Part shown: in pieces, positions 33,563-41,149 of the stretch | Position numbering within the stretch: the first letter of the stretch is position 1 | Layout: every line of letters starts with the position of its first letter | NCBI GenBank assembly: GCA_949288455.1 | Contig: CASEKF010000043.1 | Location: forward strand, 1 to 43,374 | Length of the DNA: 43,374 nt | Direction: 5' to 3' | Source: an uncultured bacterium | GTDB taxonomy: Bacteria > Vulcanimicrobiota > CADAWZ01 | Translations under genes and position numbers: made by a program | The notes under the pieces: model-generated | The model's input: only the letters and a program-made list of their open reading frames with translations | What the model was told of the DNA's origin: nothing | Databases searched by the model: none

Positions 33563-34659
33563 ATTTTTAAATACTCTTTCATTATGATATTTCGCAATTG
33601 ACTTTTCTCATTCTGACCGCCTTCGTCAGTTTTTTCATATATCTCTTTCAATTTTTTCAATTTTTCGCTCTTGGGATTGAATTTTTCAGCGATATAAAAT
33701 TCAGCGTAAGCTCTTTGCCTGTCATCCCTGGAGATTGCCAAAGCAATTTTTAAAATTTGTATCTCGTCGATATAGCGCTGAAGTTCGAAAGCCTTGGCAA
33801 GAAAATCCTCGGCTCTGTCAAAATTTTTAGTCATAAAAGCCACTCTAGCTAGACTAATAAGATATCTAGAATCCGACGGATCTTCCTCAACAAGACGCGA
33901 CAAAATCCGCTCCGCTTCGTCATATTTTTTCTGTAAAAAAGCGATCTTAGCGATAGCGTTTCCATATTTTGCGTCGCGCTTATCTAAACTATATGCTTTT
34001 TTATATAGTTCCTCAGCTTCTTCAAAATTTCCCTTAATCAATTCGATGTTGCCGGAATAAAAATAAGCTTCGTCAAAAAAGGGATCCATGTCTAAAGCCG
34101 TTTTAAAACAAGCTTCCGCCTTTGCTATCTGTTTTTCATTGCCATAAATTCTTCCCAGCTCTATATAAGCTTCGGGAATTTCATTTGAACTTATCAGAGC
34201 TTTTTCAAGATTTGTTCTAGCCTTATCGAAGTTGTTTTCCTTAAATTCAAGACAAGCCAATCCATAATAAATCCATCCGCACAGAGGATCTTTAGCTTTA
34301 GCCTTTTCAAAAATTTTTCTTTTTTCGGAGGAGTCAAGATCGTCGGCGACTCTTAAATAAAGAAAAACGGCCCAGGTTTTATTTCTATTTTTGGAATAAA
34401 GCTGATAATAAGTTTGCTTAGCTAACTGTTCCTGATGTTTTCGAAGCATTTCGTCTTGAAGCGACATATGTACTCGAACGTTCGAGGGATCATAGTCAAC
34501 GGCCCTCATAAAAAGCCCGGCGGCTCTGTTAAAATCATCTTCGGCTAAAGCTACGCGCCCTTCCTGCCAAAGCTCCCTCGCCTTAGCTTTGTGATTTTCT
34601 ACACACCCGCATATATACAACGTAAGCAATATTATAAAAACAAAAGACGCGTTTTTCAT
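33559..34659 (-). CDS. TPR-repeat lipoprotein
   Basis: The 366-residue product begins with a lipoprotein-like signal (KNASFVFIILLTLYICGC, Cys ~19; the residue two before it is Cys, slightly off consensus). From residue ~25 it consists of eight or more tetratricopeptide repeats with the W/L/G/Y-A/F-A-P pattern, e.g. 'AYIELGRIYGNEKQIAKAEACFKTALDMDPFFDEAYFYSGNI'-type units of 34 residues. Such proteins serve as scaffolds at the cell envelope. It is the first gene of the minus-strand run ending at dtd and overlaps the amidase gene by four bases. Divergent from the ACT-domain gene. Confidence 0.85.
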   Translation of the reverse strand: MKNASFVFIILLTLYICGCVENHKAKARELWQEGRVALAEDDFNRAAGLFMRAVDYDPSNVRVHMSLQDEMLRKHQEQLAKQTYYQLYSKNRNKTWAVFLYLRVADDLDSSEKRKIFEKAKAKDPLCGWIYYGLACLEFKENNFDKARTNLEKALISSNEIPEAYIELGRIYGNEKQIAKAEACFKTALDMDPFFDEAYFYSGNIELIKGNFEEAEELYKKAYSLDKRDAKYGNAIAKIAFLQKKYDEAERILSRLVEEDPSDSRYLISLARVAFMTKNFDRAEDFLAKAFELQRYIDEIQILKIALAISRDDRQRAYAEFYIAEKFNPKSEKLKKLKEIYEKTDEGGQNEKSQLRNIIMKEYLKI

Positions 34660-34889
34660 ATTAAATCTACCGCCTAAATATTTTTCGACATTATCCGGCG
34701 TTATATTTTATTTTTGCATTCGCAATAATTTTCTCCTGCGAATTGTATACGCCTACTTCTTATTAAAACTTATTAAAAGACTTAAAAACTTATAGCTCAA
34801 CAACAATTTTTAGTCTTAACATAATTAAGCAGGAACTAAAGAATTAACATAGAAAAGCCTGAAGGTTAAAAATATGGACGGTGTTTATT

Positions 34890-35807
34890 ATGGACGTTTT
34901 TGTTATCAATGAAAAAGCTATGGCCGGGAACGAAGAGCAGGCAGCCGCGGAAGCGGCGCTTCTTCTAAATCAAGGAGCTAAAGTAATTTTTATCCTTGCG
35001 GAACAAATACCTGCGGCTCAGGCTATCTTAGCTCTCCGTAAAATAGACGAAGACACCAAAAGCGTGTCAAACGAAGCCTTAAGGCTTCTATCTTTTTCAG
35101 GTCAAGTGTCTAAAAGTCTAAATTTGTGTTCAAAACTTGTCGAATCCGGATTAAAGGCGGCTTTCTGTCAAGGTTTTTTTTCTTGTGAAAAACTTCCTGA
35201 ACGATTAGAAAATCTTGAAATATTTTTAAATATGGAAGAAATAGAAAATCTAATCATGGAAAATAGACTTCTTATAGTCGCTCCTCTAAAAATAAAACGC
35301 GGCTTACAAAATACCGAAGACTTCATATCGGACATAGAAGCGGAACAAGCTCTTTCAGCCGTTTCTATCGTAAAAGAAGCCGCGGGTTTTGAAATATTTA
35401 TAGACGACGAAGAAGACAACGGGAAAATAAGTCTTGACATCTTAGAAAAAATAGCGGAAGCCAAAATAAGCTTAGATATGATTAACATTTGCTATAAAGA
35501 ACTATATTTTATCTCTTCCGTTAAAGACGCGGATAAAGCGGAGTCTATTATAACTACGTTTCCGGTTAAATACTCTTTAAGAAAAGACTTGGCAAAATTT
35601 TCTTTTTCCGGAACGGGCATCAAAGGAGCCACAGGCATTATGGACGGCATATACGGAGCGTTTATAGACAAAAATATCGATATGATAAGAACGACGGACT
35701 CGCATACGACTATATCATGCCTTATTGAAAGAGATAAAATAGACGACGGTATAAAAGCTTCCGTCGAATACCTTAATATACCGTCGTCCAACGTTGCATT
35801 CGAGTAA
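34890..35807 (+). CDS. Aspartokinase-like ACT protein lacking a working kinase domain
   Basis: The 305-residue product matches aspartokinase in outline but is ~100 residues short. The N-terminal part keeps 'VSNEALRLLSFSGQVSKSLNLCSKLVESGLKAAF', like the aspartokinase helix region around the allosteric site, but the start lacks KFGGTS and no GRGGSD-like motif is present. The C-terminal ~110 residues are two ACT-type units: 'MINICYKELYFISSVKDADKAESII' and 'FSFSGTGIKGATGIMDGIYGAFIDKNIDMIRTTDSHTTISCLI', matching the aspartokinase regulatory domain. Hence probably an amino-acid sensor without kinase activity. Start ATG at 34890, with GGACGG upstream; the GTG at 34881 is within that site. It converges with the methyltransferase gene (3 nt between stops). 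Confidence 0.7.
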   Translation: MDVFVINEKAMAGNEEQAAAEAALLLNQGAKVIFILAEQIPAAQAILALRKIDEDTKSVSNEALRLLSFSGQVSKSLNLCSKLVESGLKAAFCQGFFSCEKLPERLENLEIFLNMEEIENLIMENRLLIVAPLKIKRGLQNTEDFISDIEAEQALSAVSIVKEAAGFEIFIDDEEDNGKISLDILEKIAEAKISLDMINICYKELYFISSVKDADKAESIITTFPVKYSLRKDLAKFSFSGTGIKGATGIMDGIYGAFIDKNIDMIRTTDSHTTISCLIERDKIDDGIKASVEYLNIPSSNVAFE

Positions 35808-35810
35808 ATG

Positions 35811-36599
35811 TTATTCCCAAATCTTGAAAATGCTAAGATACCTTTTGACCGATAACTCCGCAAATTCAGGCTCTTTTTCTATACCTATAAACTTTCTTTT
35901 TAACATTACCGCCGATATACCGGCAGTAGCGCTTCCGCAGAAAGGATCTAAAATCATTCCTCCCGCTACCGTAGACGCTAAAATAATTCTATCCATAAGA
36001 GCGAGAGGTTTCTGAGCCGAGTGACTGCCAAATAATTTTTCCGATTTTTTAGCCGACGGAATGCTCCACACAGTACGCATTTGCTTTCCATCCTTTTTGT
36101 AAGGATCATGGGGAACGCTAAGATTTTTCATAACCTGATAATTAAAAATATGAGGAGTTCCGTCATTTTTTTTTGCCCAAATCAACGTTTCATGACTAGC
36201 CGTAAAACATCTGCAAGACAAATTAGGAGGAGCGTTTGGCTTAAACCACGCTATGTCGTTAATGACTTTAAATCCTTCTCGCCTAAGAGCAAAACCGGAA
36301 TCGTATATTGAGTGATAGGTTCCGCTAATCCAGATAGTTCCGCTTTTTTTTAACGATTTGCCGCATGCTCTTATCCATTTTCTCGCAAACTTAAAATTAT
36401 CTGACTCGTCGCCAATTTTATCCCAGTTTCCCTTGTCTACGCAAACTCTTTTTCCACCCCTGCATGTAAAGCCTCCTTTAGAAAGATTATAAGGAGGATC
36501 CGCGAAAATCATATCCGCAATATCTCTAAGCTTCGGCAAAATTTTTAAAGCGTCTCCAAGATATATAGTAAAATTTGCGTCCTGAAAAAAAGGTTTCAT
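35811..36599 (-). CDS. DpnA-like adenine DNA methyltransferase, beta class, solitary
   Basis: The 262-residue enzyme has the beta-class order: DPPY first (FADPPYNLSKGG, ~34-45), then the AdoMet-binding 'DPFCGSATAG' near residue 220. From memory it resembles the DpnII-system enzyme DpnA in 'VDKGNWDKI', 'RKWIR', 'GTIWISGT.HSIY..GFAL..EGFK' and 'NAPPNLSCRCFT.S.ETLIWAKKND', which suggests N6-adenine methylation, perhaps at GATC. No restriction endonuclease or second methyltransferase gene is adjacent, so it is likely an orphan methylase. It starts 4 nt after argF without a strong ribosome binding site, so it depends on argF translation. Confidence 0.88.
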   Translation of the reverse strand: MKPFFQDANFTIYLGDALKILPKLRDIADMIFADPPYNLSKGGFTCRGGKRVCVDKGNWDKIGDESDNFKFARKWIRACGKSLKKSGTIWISGTYHSIYDSGFALRREGFKVINDIAWFKPNAPPNLSCRCFTASHETLIWAKKNDGTPHIFNYQVMKNLSVPHDPYKKDGKQMRTVWSIPSAKKSEKLFGSHSAQKPLALMDRIILASTVAGGMILDPFCGSATAGISAVMLKRKFIGIEKEPEFAELSVKRYLSIFKIWE

Positions 36600-36603
36600 A
36601 ATT

Positions 36604-37602
36604 TTACGCGAGAGTAGCGACCATTACGGCTTTTATAGTATGAAGTCTATTCTCGGCCTCGTCGAAAACGATGGAATGCTCGGATTCGAAAACTTCCTCC
36701 GTCACTTCCATGGATTCTAATCCATATTTTTGATAAATTCTTTCGCTTATCTCCGTTTCTCTATTATGAAATGCCGGGAGACAATGCAAAAATTTAACGT
36801 TTGCGTTGCCTGTCGCTTCTACGACGTCCATATTCACTTGATAAGGCTTCATTATTCCTATTCTTTTAGCCCATTCTTCTTCGGGCTCTCCCATTGAGAC
36901 CCAAACGTCCGTGTATAGGAAATCGGCGTCTTTAACCCCTTCTTTCACGCAGTCCGTGACCGTTATTTTCGCGCCGGTATACTTCGCTATCTCCATGCAT
37001 TTTCCCACGATGGCTTCGCTTGTTTGAAAACCTTTGGGAGCTACGGATCTAAAATCCATACCCATTTTCGCGGCGCTAACCATTAAAGAATTGCCCATAT
37101 TATATCTGGCGTCTCCAAGATACGCGAATTTAATTTTGTTCAACGGCTTATTCGAATGTTCTCTCATAGTCAAGAGATCCGCAAGGGCCTGAGTCGGATG
37201 AAAATCGTTTGTCAAGCCGTTCCATACGGGAACTCCGGAATACTTTGCAAGATTCTCAACGATTTCCTGTTCAAATCCTCTGTATTCTATTCCGTCATAC
37301 ATTCTGCCCAAAACCCTTGCGGTATCTTTCATAGATTCCTTAACGCCCATCTGAGAACCGCTGGGGCCAAGATAAGTAACGTTAGCTCCTTGATCGTGAG
37401 CCGCAGTTTCAAAAGCGCATCTCGTTCTAGTCGAGTCTTTAGCGAAAAGCAAAACGATATTTTTACCTTTCAACCTCTGAGTCTCAACTCCGGCATATTT
37501 AGCTCTTTTTAAATCCGAAGCTAAATCTAATAAAAAGTTAATCTCGCAAGGAGTAAAATCAAATAATTTCAAAAAATGTCTATTTTTAAGATTAAAAGCC
37601 AT
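36604..37602 (-). CDS. argF: Ornithine carbamoyltransferase
   Basis: This enzyme joins carbamoyl phosphate and ornithine to citrulline in arginine synthesis (ArgF) or works in reverse in the arginine deiminase pathway (ArcB). The 332-residue product has the carbamoyl-phosphate loop '[10 protein letters not shown]' near residue 55, '[11 protein letters not shown]' (~139), 'DVWVSMGE' and the ornithine-binding 'FLHCLPAFH' (~272). No other arg or arc gene is adjacent, so direction is undecided. The strong AGGGAGG ribosome binding site lies 8 nt before the ATG. An inverted repeat in the leader (37625-37647) may be an operator. It is co-transcribed with the methyltransferase gene. Confidence 0.95.
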   Translation of the reverse strand: MAFNLKNRHFLKLFDFTPCEINFLLDLASDLKRAKYAGVETQRLKGKNIVLLFAKDSTRTRCAFETAAHDQGANVTYLGPSGSQMGVKESMKDTARVLGRMYDGIEYRGFEQEIVENLAKYSGVPVWNGLTNDFHPTQALADLLTMREHSNKPLNKIKFAYLGDARYNMGNSLMVSAAKMGMDFRSVAPKGFQTSEAIVGKCMEIAKYTGAKITVTDCVKEGVKDADFLYTDVWVSMGEPEEEWAKRIGIMKPYQVNMDVVEATGNANVKFLHCLPAFHNRETEISERIYQKYGLESMEVTEEVFESEHSIVFDEAENRLHTIKAVMVATLA

Positions 37603-37624
37603 CTCAACGCCTCCCTAGTCATAC

Positions 37625-37647
37625 TTAGAATAAATTTCTTATTCTAA
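37625..37647 (-). promoter_or_regulatory. Inverted repeat in the argF leader, possible ArgR-type operator
   Basis: TTAGAATAA (37625-37633) and TTATTCTAA (37639-37647) form a perfect 9-bp inverted repeat with a 5-nt centre, 23 nt before the argF start. ARG boxes resemble TGAATAATTATTCA with a shorter centre, so the likeness is partial. Confidence 0.4.
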
Positions 37648-37918
37648 AGAAAGAATCGTCCTTCCTCCCGTTTATAATCGCTGAAAAAGTTTATATAAAA
37701 TTTACGAATTTACTCACAGCGGCCGAAGATCAAAATCAACGTTACTTTTTCCAATTTGCGCGCCTTACATTTTCATTTCATGACAGTCATAAAAACGTCG
37801 CGGAACCTAAAACGCGACAAAGTAATTTAAGAAAATCAAAAGACAAAGGTATACCGCGACATAGCGGCGAATTTCAAGGTTACTAATCGCAATAAGAAGA
37901 TTAAGAAAGAGGGATAAA
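37648..37918. other. Divergent intergenic region argF / flavoprotein
   Basis: Together with the argF leader this is about 315 nt without a gene. It must hold divergent promoters, but I see no convincing -35/-10 pair; the best on the argF side is TTTATA-17-TATAAA. Two short GC-containing inverted repeats (TCGCG...CGCGA and CCGC...GCGG) lie near 37798-37876. The flavoprotein ATG has AAAGAGGGATAAA upstream. Confidence 0.4.
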
Positions 37919-38776
37919 ATGTCAGATTTAATTATAATAGGCAAAGGACCGGCCGGAATTTCAGCGTCTTTATACGCCGTAAGAGCGGGATTATCCGTAA
38001 CCGTGGTCGGAAAAGGAGAAGGAGCTCTCGGAAAAACTGATAGAATAGATAATTTTTATGGATTTCCGGAGGGCGTCTCAGGGCCTGAACTTCATAAAAG
38101 GGGTCTGGAACAAGCGGCCAAATTAGGCGTAAAAATTATTGAAGACGAAATTGTATCCGCAGAATTCGACGGCGATTTTACGTTTAAATCCACGACTGAC
38201 ATTTATACCGGAAAAACCGCGATTTTAGCCTGCGGAGCAAAGCGTATTTCTCCGCGGTTTAACGGAATAAAAGAATATGAAGGCAAAGGAGTCAGCTATT
38301 GCGCCATATGCGACGGTTTCTTTTTTAAAGGGAAACAAACCGGAGTTTTAGGTTCCGGCAAATATGCGGCTGAAGAAGCTTCAATTTTAACTAAAACATC
38401 TGCCGAAGTAACGATATTTACAGACGGAGCCGAATTTACGGCGGACGTTCCGGCAGGAGTGAAAATTGAAACTAGAAAAATAAAATCGCTCTTCGGAAAC
38501 GAGCTTTTGCAAGGCTTACTTTTTGACGACGGAGAAAAGAAAGAGCTAAAAGGACTCTTTATAGCTCTAGGCATAGCCGGAGGAACTGATTTTGCAAAGA
38601 AACTAGGCGCAATTACGGAAGGCAATTATATAGTTATCGACAAAAATGCGCAGACGAACGCGCCGAAATTATTTGCCGCGGGAGATTGCGCCGGAGCCCC
38701 TTTTCAAATAGCTAAAGCCGTTTACGAAGGAGCCATGGCGGGAATGCAGGCGATAAAAACGCTTAAGAAAAAATAG
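37919..38776 (+). CDS. Thioredoxin reductase-like FAD/NAD(P)-dependent disulphide oxidoreductase
   Basis: The 285-residue flavoprotein has the FAD Rossmann motif 'IIGKGPAGISASLYAVRAG' at the start, a redox-active CAIC pair (C128, C131, in 'YCAICDGFFF'), a second nucleotide motif 'GVLGSGKYAAEEA' for NAD(P)H, and the C-terminal FAD motif 'LFAAGDCAG'. It is shorter than E. coli TrxB (about 320) and the FAD loop 'GGPAG' is 'GKGPAG'. The NADPH-binding HRRR-type basic motif is not evident ('TIFTDGAEF'), so the electron donor may be NADH or ferredoxin-like. No thioredoxin gene is adjacent. Monocistronic, converging with the Cof gene. Confidence 0.88.
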   Translation: MSDLIIIGKGPAGISASLYAVRAGLSVTVVGKGEGALGKTDRIDNFYGFPEGVSGPELHKRGLEQAAKLGVKIIEDEIVSAEFDGDFTFKSTTDIYTGKTAILACGAKRISPRFNGIKEYEGKGVSYCAICDGFFFKGKQTGVLGSGKYAAEEASILTKTSAEVTIFTDGAEFTADVPAGVKIETRKIKSLFGNELLQGLLFDDGEKKELKGLFIALGIAGGTDFAKKLGAITEGNYIVIDKNAQTNAPKLFAAGDCAGAPFQIAKAVYEGAMAGMQAIKTLKKK

Positions 38777-38840
38777 ACCTAAAAACGCGCCTAAAATCCT
38801 ATTATATCGAACATTACTAAAAAAAAAGCCGAGCTAAATC

Positions 38841-38876
38841 AAGCTAATAAAAAAATTGGCCGTCTGCTAGCTTTTT
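38841..38876 (+). terminator. Weak terminator after the flavoprotein gene
   Basis: AAGCTA (38841-38846) pairs with TAGCTT (38868-38873) across a 21-nt loop, with TTTTT at the end. A run of nine A's at 38819-38827 could serve as the U-tract of a minus-strand terminator for the Cof gene, although no good stem precedes it. Confidence 0.35.
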
Positions 38877-39690
38877 AAATAAAGCCTTCCAAAACCCTGG
38901 CGACTCCGTTTTCTTCATTCGACGGAGCTAAAATAGCAGCGGAACGCTTCACTTCTTCAATAGCGTTACCCATAGCCACCGATATGCCGGCGTATTGAAG
39001 CATGGACAAATCGTTAAGGCTGTCGCCGAAAGCCATAACTTCTTCTCGCTTCACTTTCAAATAATCGCAAACGAACTCAAGACACTTTCCTTTACTGGCA
39101 AAAGGAGAGTTTACTTCTACGTTATAAGAAAGAGAAAAAGTCGCAGAGACATTATAACGTAAACAAACGTCTAGCATTATAGCTCTCTTTTCGGCATCTT
39201 TGCAAAAAAGATTCATTTTTTCTATATCCTGTCGTCTGTTTAATAAAAAAGATTCGGCGTCGGAAATTTTTTTGCAAGTCGACGAAAGCAGATCTTTAAA
39301 TCTTTCTATATGATAAGTTTTCATATCGTCGTAAGCGGATTTTTCAAGAAAAGCTTGTCCGTCTATAAAAAGTTCCGCCGCCACGTCCATATTTTTCGCT
39401 TCTTTTAAAATATTATGAGCTTCGTTAAAAGGAAGAAGTTCCTCATATATCCTTTCTGCCGTCTTTAAATCAACGGCAAACCCTCCGTTGGTACAAATAG
39501 CATACCTTACCTTATCGAATCGGTCTAAACAAGGATATAACTCGGTCAAAGTCCGTCCCGTACATAAAACGATAAAAATTCCCCGTTCAGCTGCCTTATC
39601 CAAAATCTTTTTATTCTCGTCAGTTAATTCGGATTTGGAATTAAGAACAGTTCCGTCCATATCTAAAGCGACTAATTTTACTTTGCGCAC
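38875..39690 (-). CDS. Cof-type HAD hydrolase (sugar-phosphate or nucleotide phosphatase)
   Basis: The 271-residue product shows all HAD motifs: nucleophile DMDGT (Asp10, Asp12) followed by 'LNSKSELTDENKKIL', motif II 'LCTGRTL', and the C-terminal 'MAFGDSLNDLSML' with 'GISVAMGNAIEEVK', typical of the Cof subfamily (C2B cap). These are cytoplasmic phosphatases of broad substrate range. Start is GTG at 39690, after AAGGA about 9 nt upstream; no ATG is available. It lies downstream of the SCIFF peptide gene on the same strand but behind a hairpin terminator, so it is probably transcribed separately. Confidence 0.9.
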   Translation of the reverse strand: MRKVKLVALDMDGTVLNSKSELTDENKKILDKAAERGIFIVLCTGRTLTELYPCLDRFDKVRYAICTNGGFAVDLKTAERIYEELLPFNEAHNILKEAKNMDVAAELFIDGQAFLEKSAYDDMKTYHIERFKDLLSSTCKKISDAESFLLNRRQDIEKMNLFCKDAEKRAIMLDVCLRYNVSATFSLSYNVEVNSPFASKGKCLEFVCDYLKVKREEVMAFGDSLNDLSMLQYAGISVAMGNAIEEVKRSAAILAPSNEENGVARVLEGFI

Positions 39691-39871
39691 TTTTTAAAAT
39701 CCTTACTAATTACCTAATATTTCTTAACCGAAACTCTATTGCTCCGAAAAAATCGAATACTCGATAAATCCAGCTACACAAGAGTTACGTTATATTTATA
39801 AGCAGATAGAGAACATAACCAAAACGTTAAAAATATAAACTATAACCCCGAAGAAATGAACAGATAAAATA

Positions 39872-39903
39872 ATAACTCCAGAAATTCAATATTCTAGAGT
39901 TAT
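39872..39903 (-). terminator. Hairpin terminator downstream of the SCIFF peptide gene
   Basis: On the minus strand 12 pairs (one G-T) around an 8-nt loop are followed by TATTTTATCTG. It lies 77 nt after the SCIFF stop and would end that transcript before the Cof gene. Confidence 0.6.
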
Positions 39904-39980
39904 CTACGTTTAAAACAATAATTATAAAAATAAGCCAAACCAAAAGCCAAAACTACATCTAAAGCAAAACTAACCGGAGA

Positions 39981-40142
39981 TTATCTTCTTTTCTCACAAG
40001 GAACGTTACCTACCGTACAAGAAGTTTTGCAAGCGGATTGACAAGAAGTGGAACATTCTGAACATTCCTTTGAAAATTCTTCCTTTTTCCAAGGAGCCGC
40101 AATTTGAACGGCATATTTAAATTCTACTTTTTTGTTTTTCAT
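39981..40142 (-). CDS. scfA: SCIFF-type six-cysteine ranthipeptide precursor
   Basis: The 53-residue peptide has a leader of ~26 residues (MKNKKVEFKYAVQIAAPWKK...) and a core with six Cys (C27, C30, C34, C38, C42, C49). The segment CSTSCQSACKTSCTVGNVPC agrees almost residue for residue with what I recall of the SCIFF (six cysteines in forty-five residues) family. In that family a radical-SAM enzyme links Cys sulphurs to acceptor residues (ranthipeptides), a system nearly universal in Clostridia and tied to quorum sensing there. Start ATG at 40142, with GGAGAG 9 nt upstream. No maturase or the usual secDF/yajC neighbours are in the window. Confidence 0.88.
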   Translation of the reverse strand: MKNKKVEFKYAVQIAAPWKKEEFSKECSECSTSCQSACKTSCTVGNVPCEKRR

Positions 40143-40167
40143 GTCCTTAAACTCTCCATTCCTTAAA

Positions 40168-40244
40168 CTTAGACGTTTTTATGGCCATAAGAGCGGCAAT
40201 TTCTCCGCCGGCAAAAACCTGCGTAAAATTTATAACGTCTCAAG
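40168..40244 (-). promoter_or_regulatory. Structured leader upstream of the SCIFF gene
   Basis: AGACGTT and AACGTCT close a 77-nt element on the minus strand, extended by CTT/AAG past one bulged base. Inside lie a GGC...GCC hairpin and the palindrome TTATGGCCATAA. It ends 25 nt before the SCIFF ATG. I match it to no riboswitch class I know. The same DNA also reads as 30 codons ending GGEIAALMAIKTSKFKEWRV, so a decayed coding fragment is an alternative. Confidence 0.35.
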
Positions 40245-40442
40245 GCACATATGATTTAGGCCGCCCTACCCCAAAAACCTAAAATTTGAAGAATCATAAA
40301 ATAATTTATAATTCTATAAATTTTGCGATTTGTCATTAATTTTCACAATTTAGATATCAATGAACGCCTATTGAACGCAAAAATCGTTAAATAGATAAAA
40401 ACAATATAAAACTCAGCTTCAAAGTCCAAAATAAAAACGCAA

Positions 40443-40730
40443 CTAACCTAAGGAAGAACCTTCTTTATCCGGAAAATCACAGTCTTCACATTCGTTAAAA
40501 CTACTGAGCGGACGCGCTTTATAAGTGTGAGTACAGTTTATAAAAATTTTCGCTCCGTCTTCAAGATTAAATCCAAAATCAATATGAGGGCAAAATCTGT
40601 CCGGAACCTTGTCTACGCAAAATTCATATAACTCGTCGTACATGCTGGGATGGGCATGCTGAAAATAATGTTTCTCGCACTGGAAAATTCCAAGCAGAGA
40701 CTGTCTGTAAACACATGGTCTGTAAACCAT
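40443..40730 (-). CDS. Small Cys/His-rich protein, unknown
   Basis: The 95-residue product starts MVYRPCVYRQSLLGIFQC and has seven Cys (6, 18, 38, 47, 66, 81, 84) and five His, including CEKHYFQHAH and a C-terminal CEDC pair. This suggests metal binding, perhaps zinc or an iron-sulphur site. There is no signal peptide or membrane segment. I recognise no family. Start: ATG at 40730, with GGAGGAATGCTTT giving ideal spacing; the TTG 15 nt earlier lies inside the ribosome binding site. It is 300 nt upstream of the SCIFF gene on the same strand, so a link to that peptide is possible but unproven. Confidence 0.75.
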   Translation of the reverse strand: MVYRPCVYRQSLLGIFQCEKHYFQHAHPSMYDELYEFCVDKVPDRFCPHIDFGFNLEDGAKIFINCTHTYKARPLSSFNECEDCDFPDKEGSSLG

Positions 40731-41149
40731 AAAGCATTCCTCCAAAATATATCTATACTATGATTGCGAAAATAAAAAAGAAATAAGAACTTTATTCCGT
40801 AAAAGGCTAAGATAAAAATCCAGCCTCAATTTTACCTCAAGGCATACAAAAGCGTATAAAATTCAAATTAATGACCGTTAAAATGAACGGCTATAAATTA
40901 CATTTTGACAAACGCTTTCATAAACTTTAAAAAAGAGATTCTTTTTTATATAAAAAATTCCTTCTTTATTTAAGAACAATTAATCGGAAAGCGCTTAAAT
41001 TTTTAACAAAATATTTATAAAGCGCGATGATCGAGAGGATACGACATTTTATCCAAAGCGGTCCAGCTCAAGATATTTGCCGAATAAATTACGCTGATTT
41101 CAATTGTCAAACAAAAATAAAAGCGCAACAGACATAACGCGAAGTCATT
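40731..41149. other. 419-nt intergenic region with an orphan plus-strand promoter
   Basis: No convincing gene lies here. A plus-strand TTGACA (40905-40910), 17-nt spacer and TAAAAA (40928-40933) point away from the Cys-rich gene, and AAAAAAGA/TCTTTTTT (40929-40947) forms a hairpin right at the -10. A 36-codon ORF at 41027-41137 on the plus strand has no ribosome binding site. On the minus strand TATAGA about 25 nt before the Cys-rich gene's start may be its -10 box. Confidence 0.35.

Noticed and set aside
34874-34912. 12-codon ORF before the pseudo-aspartokinase gene (MDGVYYGRFCYQ)
   Set aside because: It overlaps the real start out of frame; GAAGG is present but I see no attenuator or amino-acid-rich leader to support regulation.
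41027-41137. 36-codon plus-strand ORF downstream of the orphan promoter
   Set aside because: No ribosome binding site and an unremarkable composition; not enough to call a gene.
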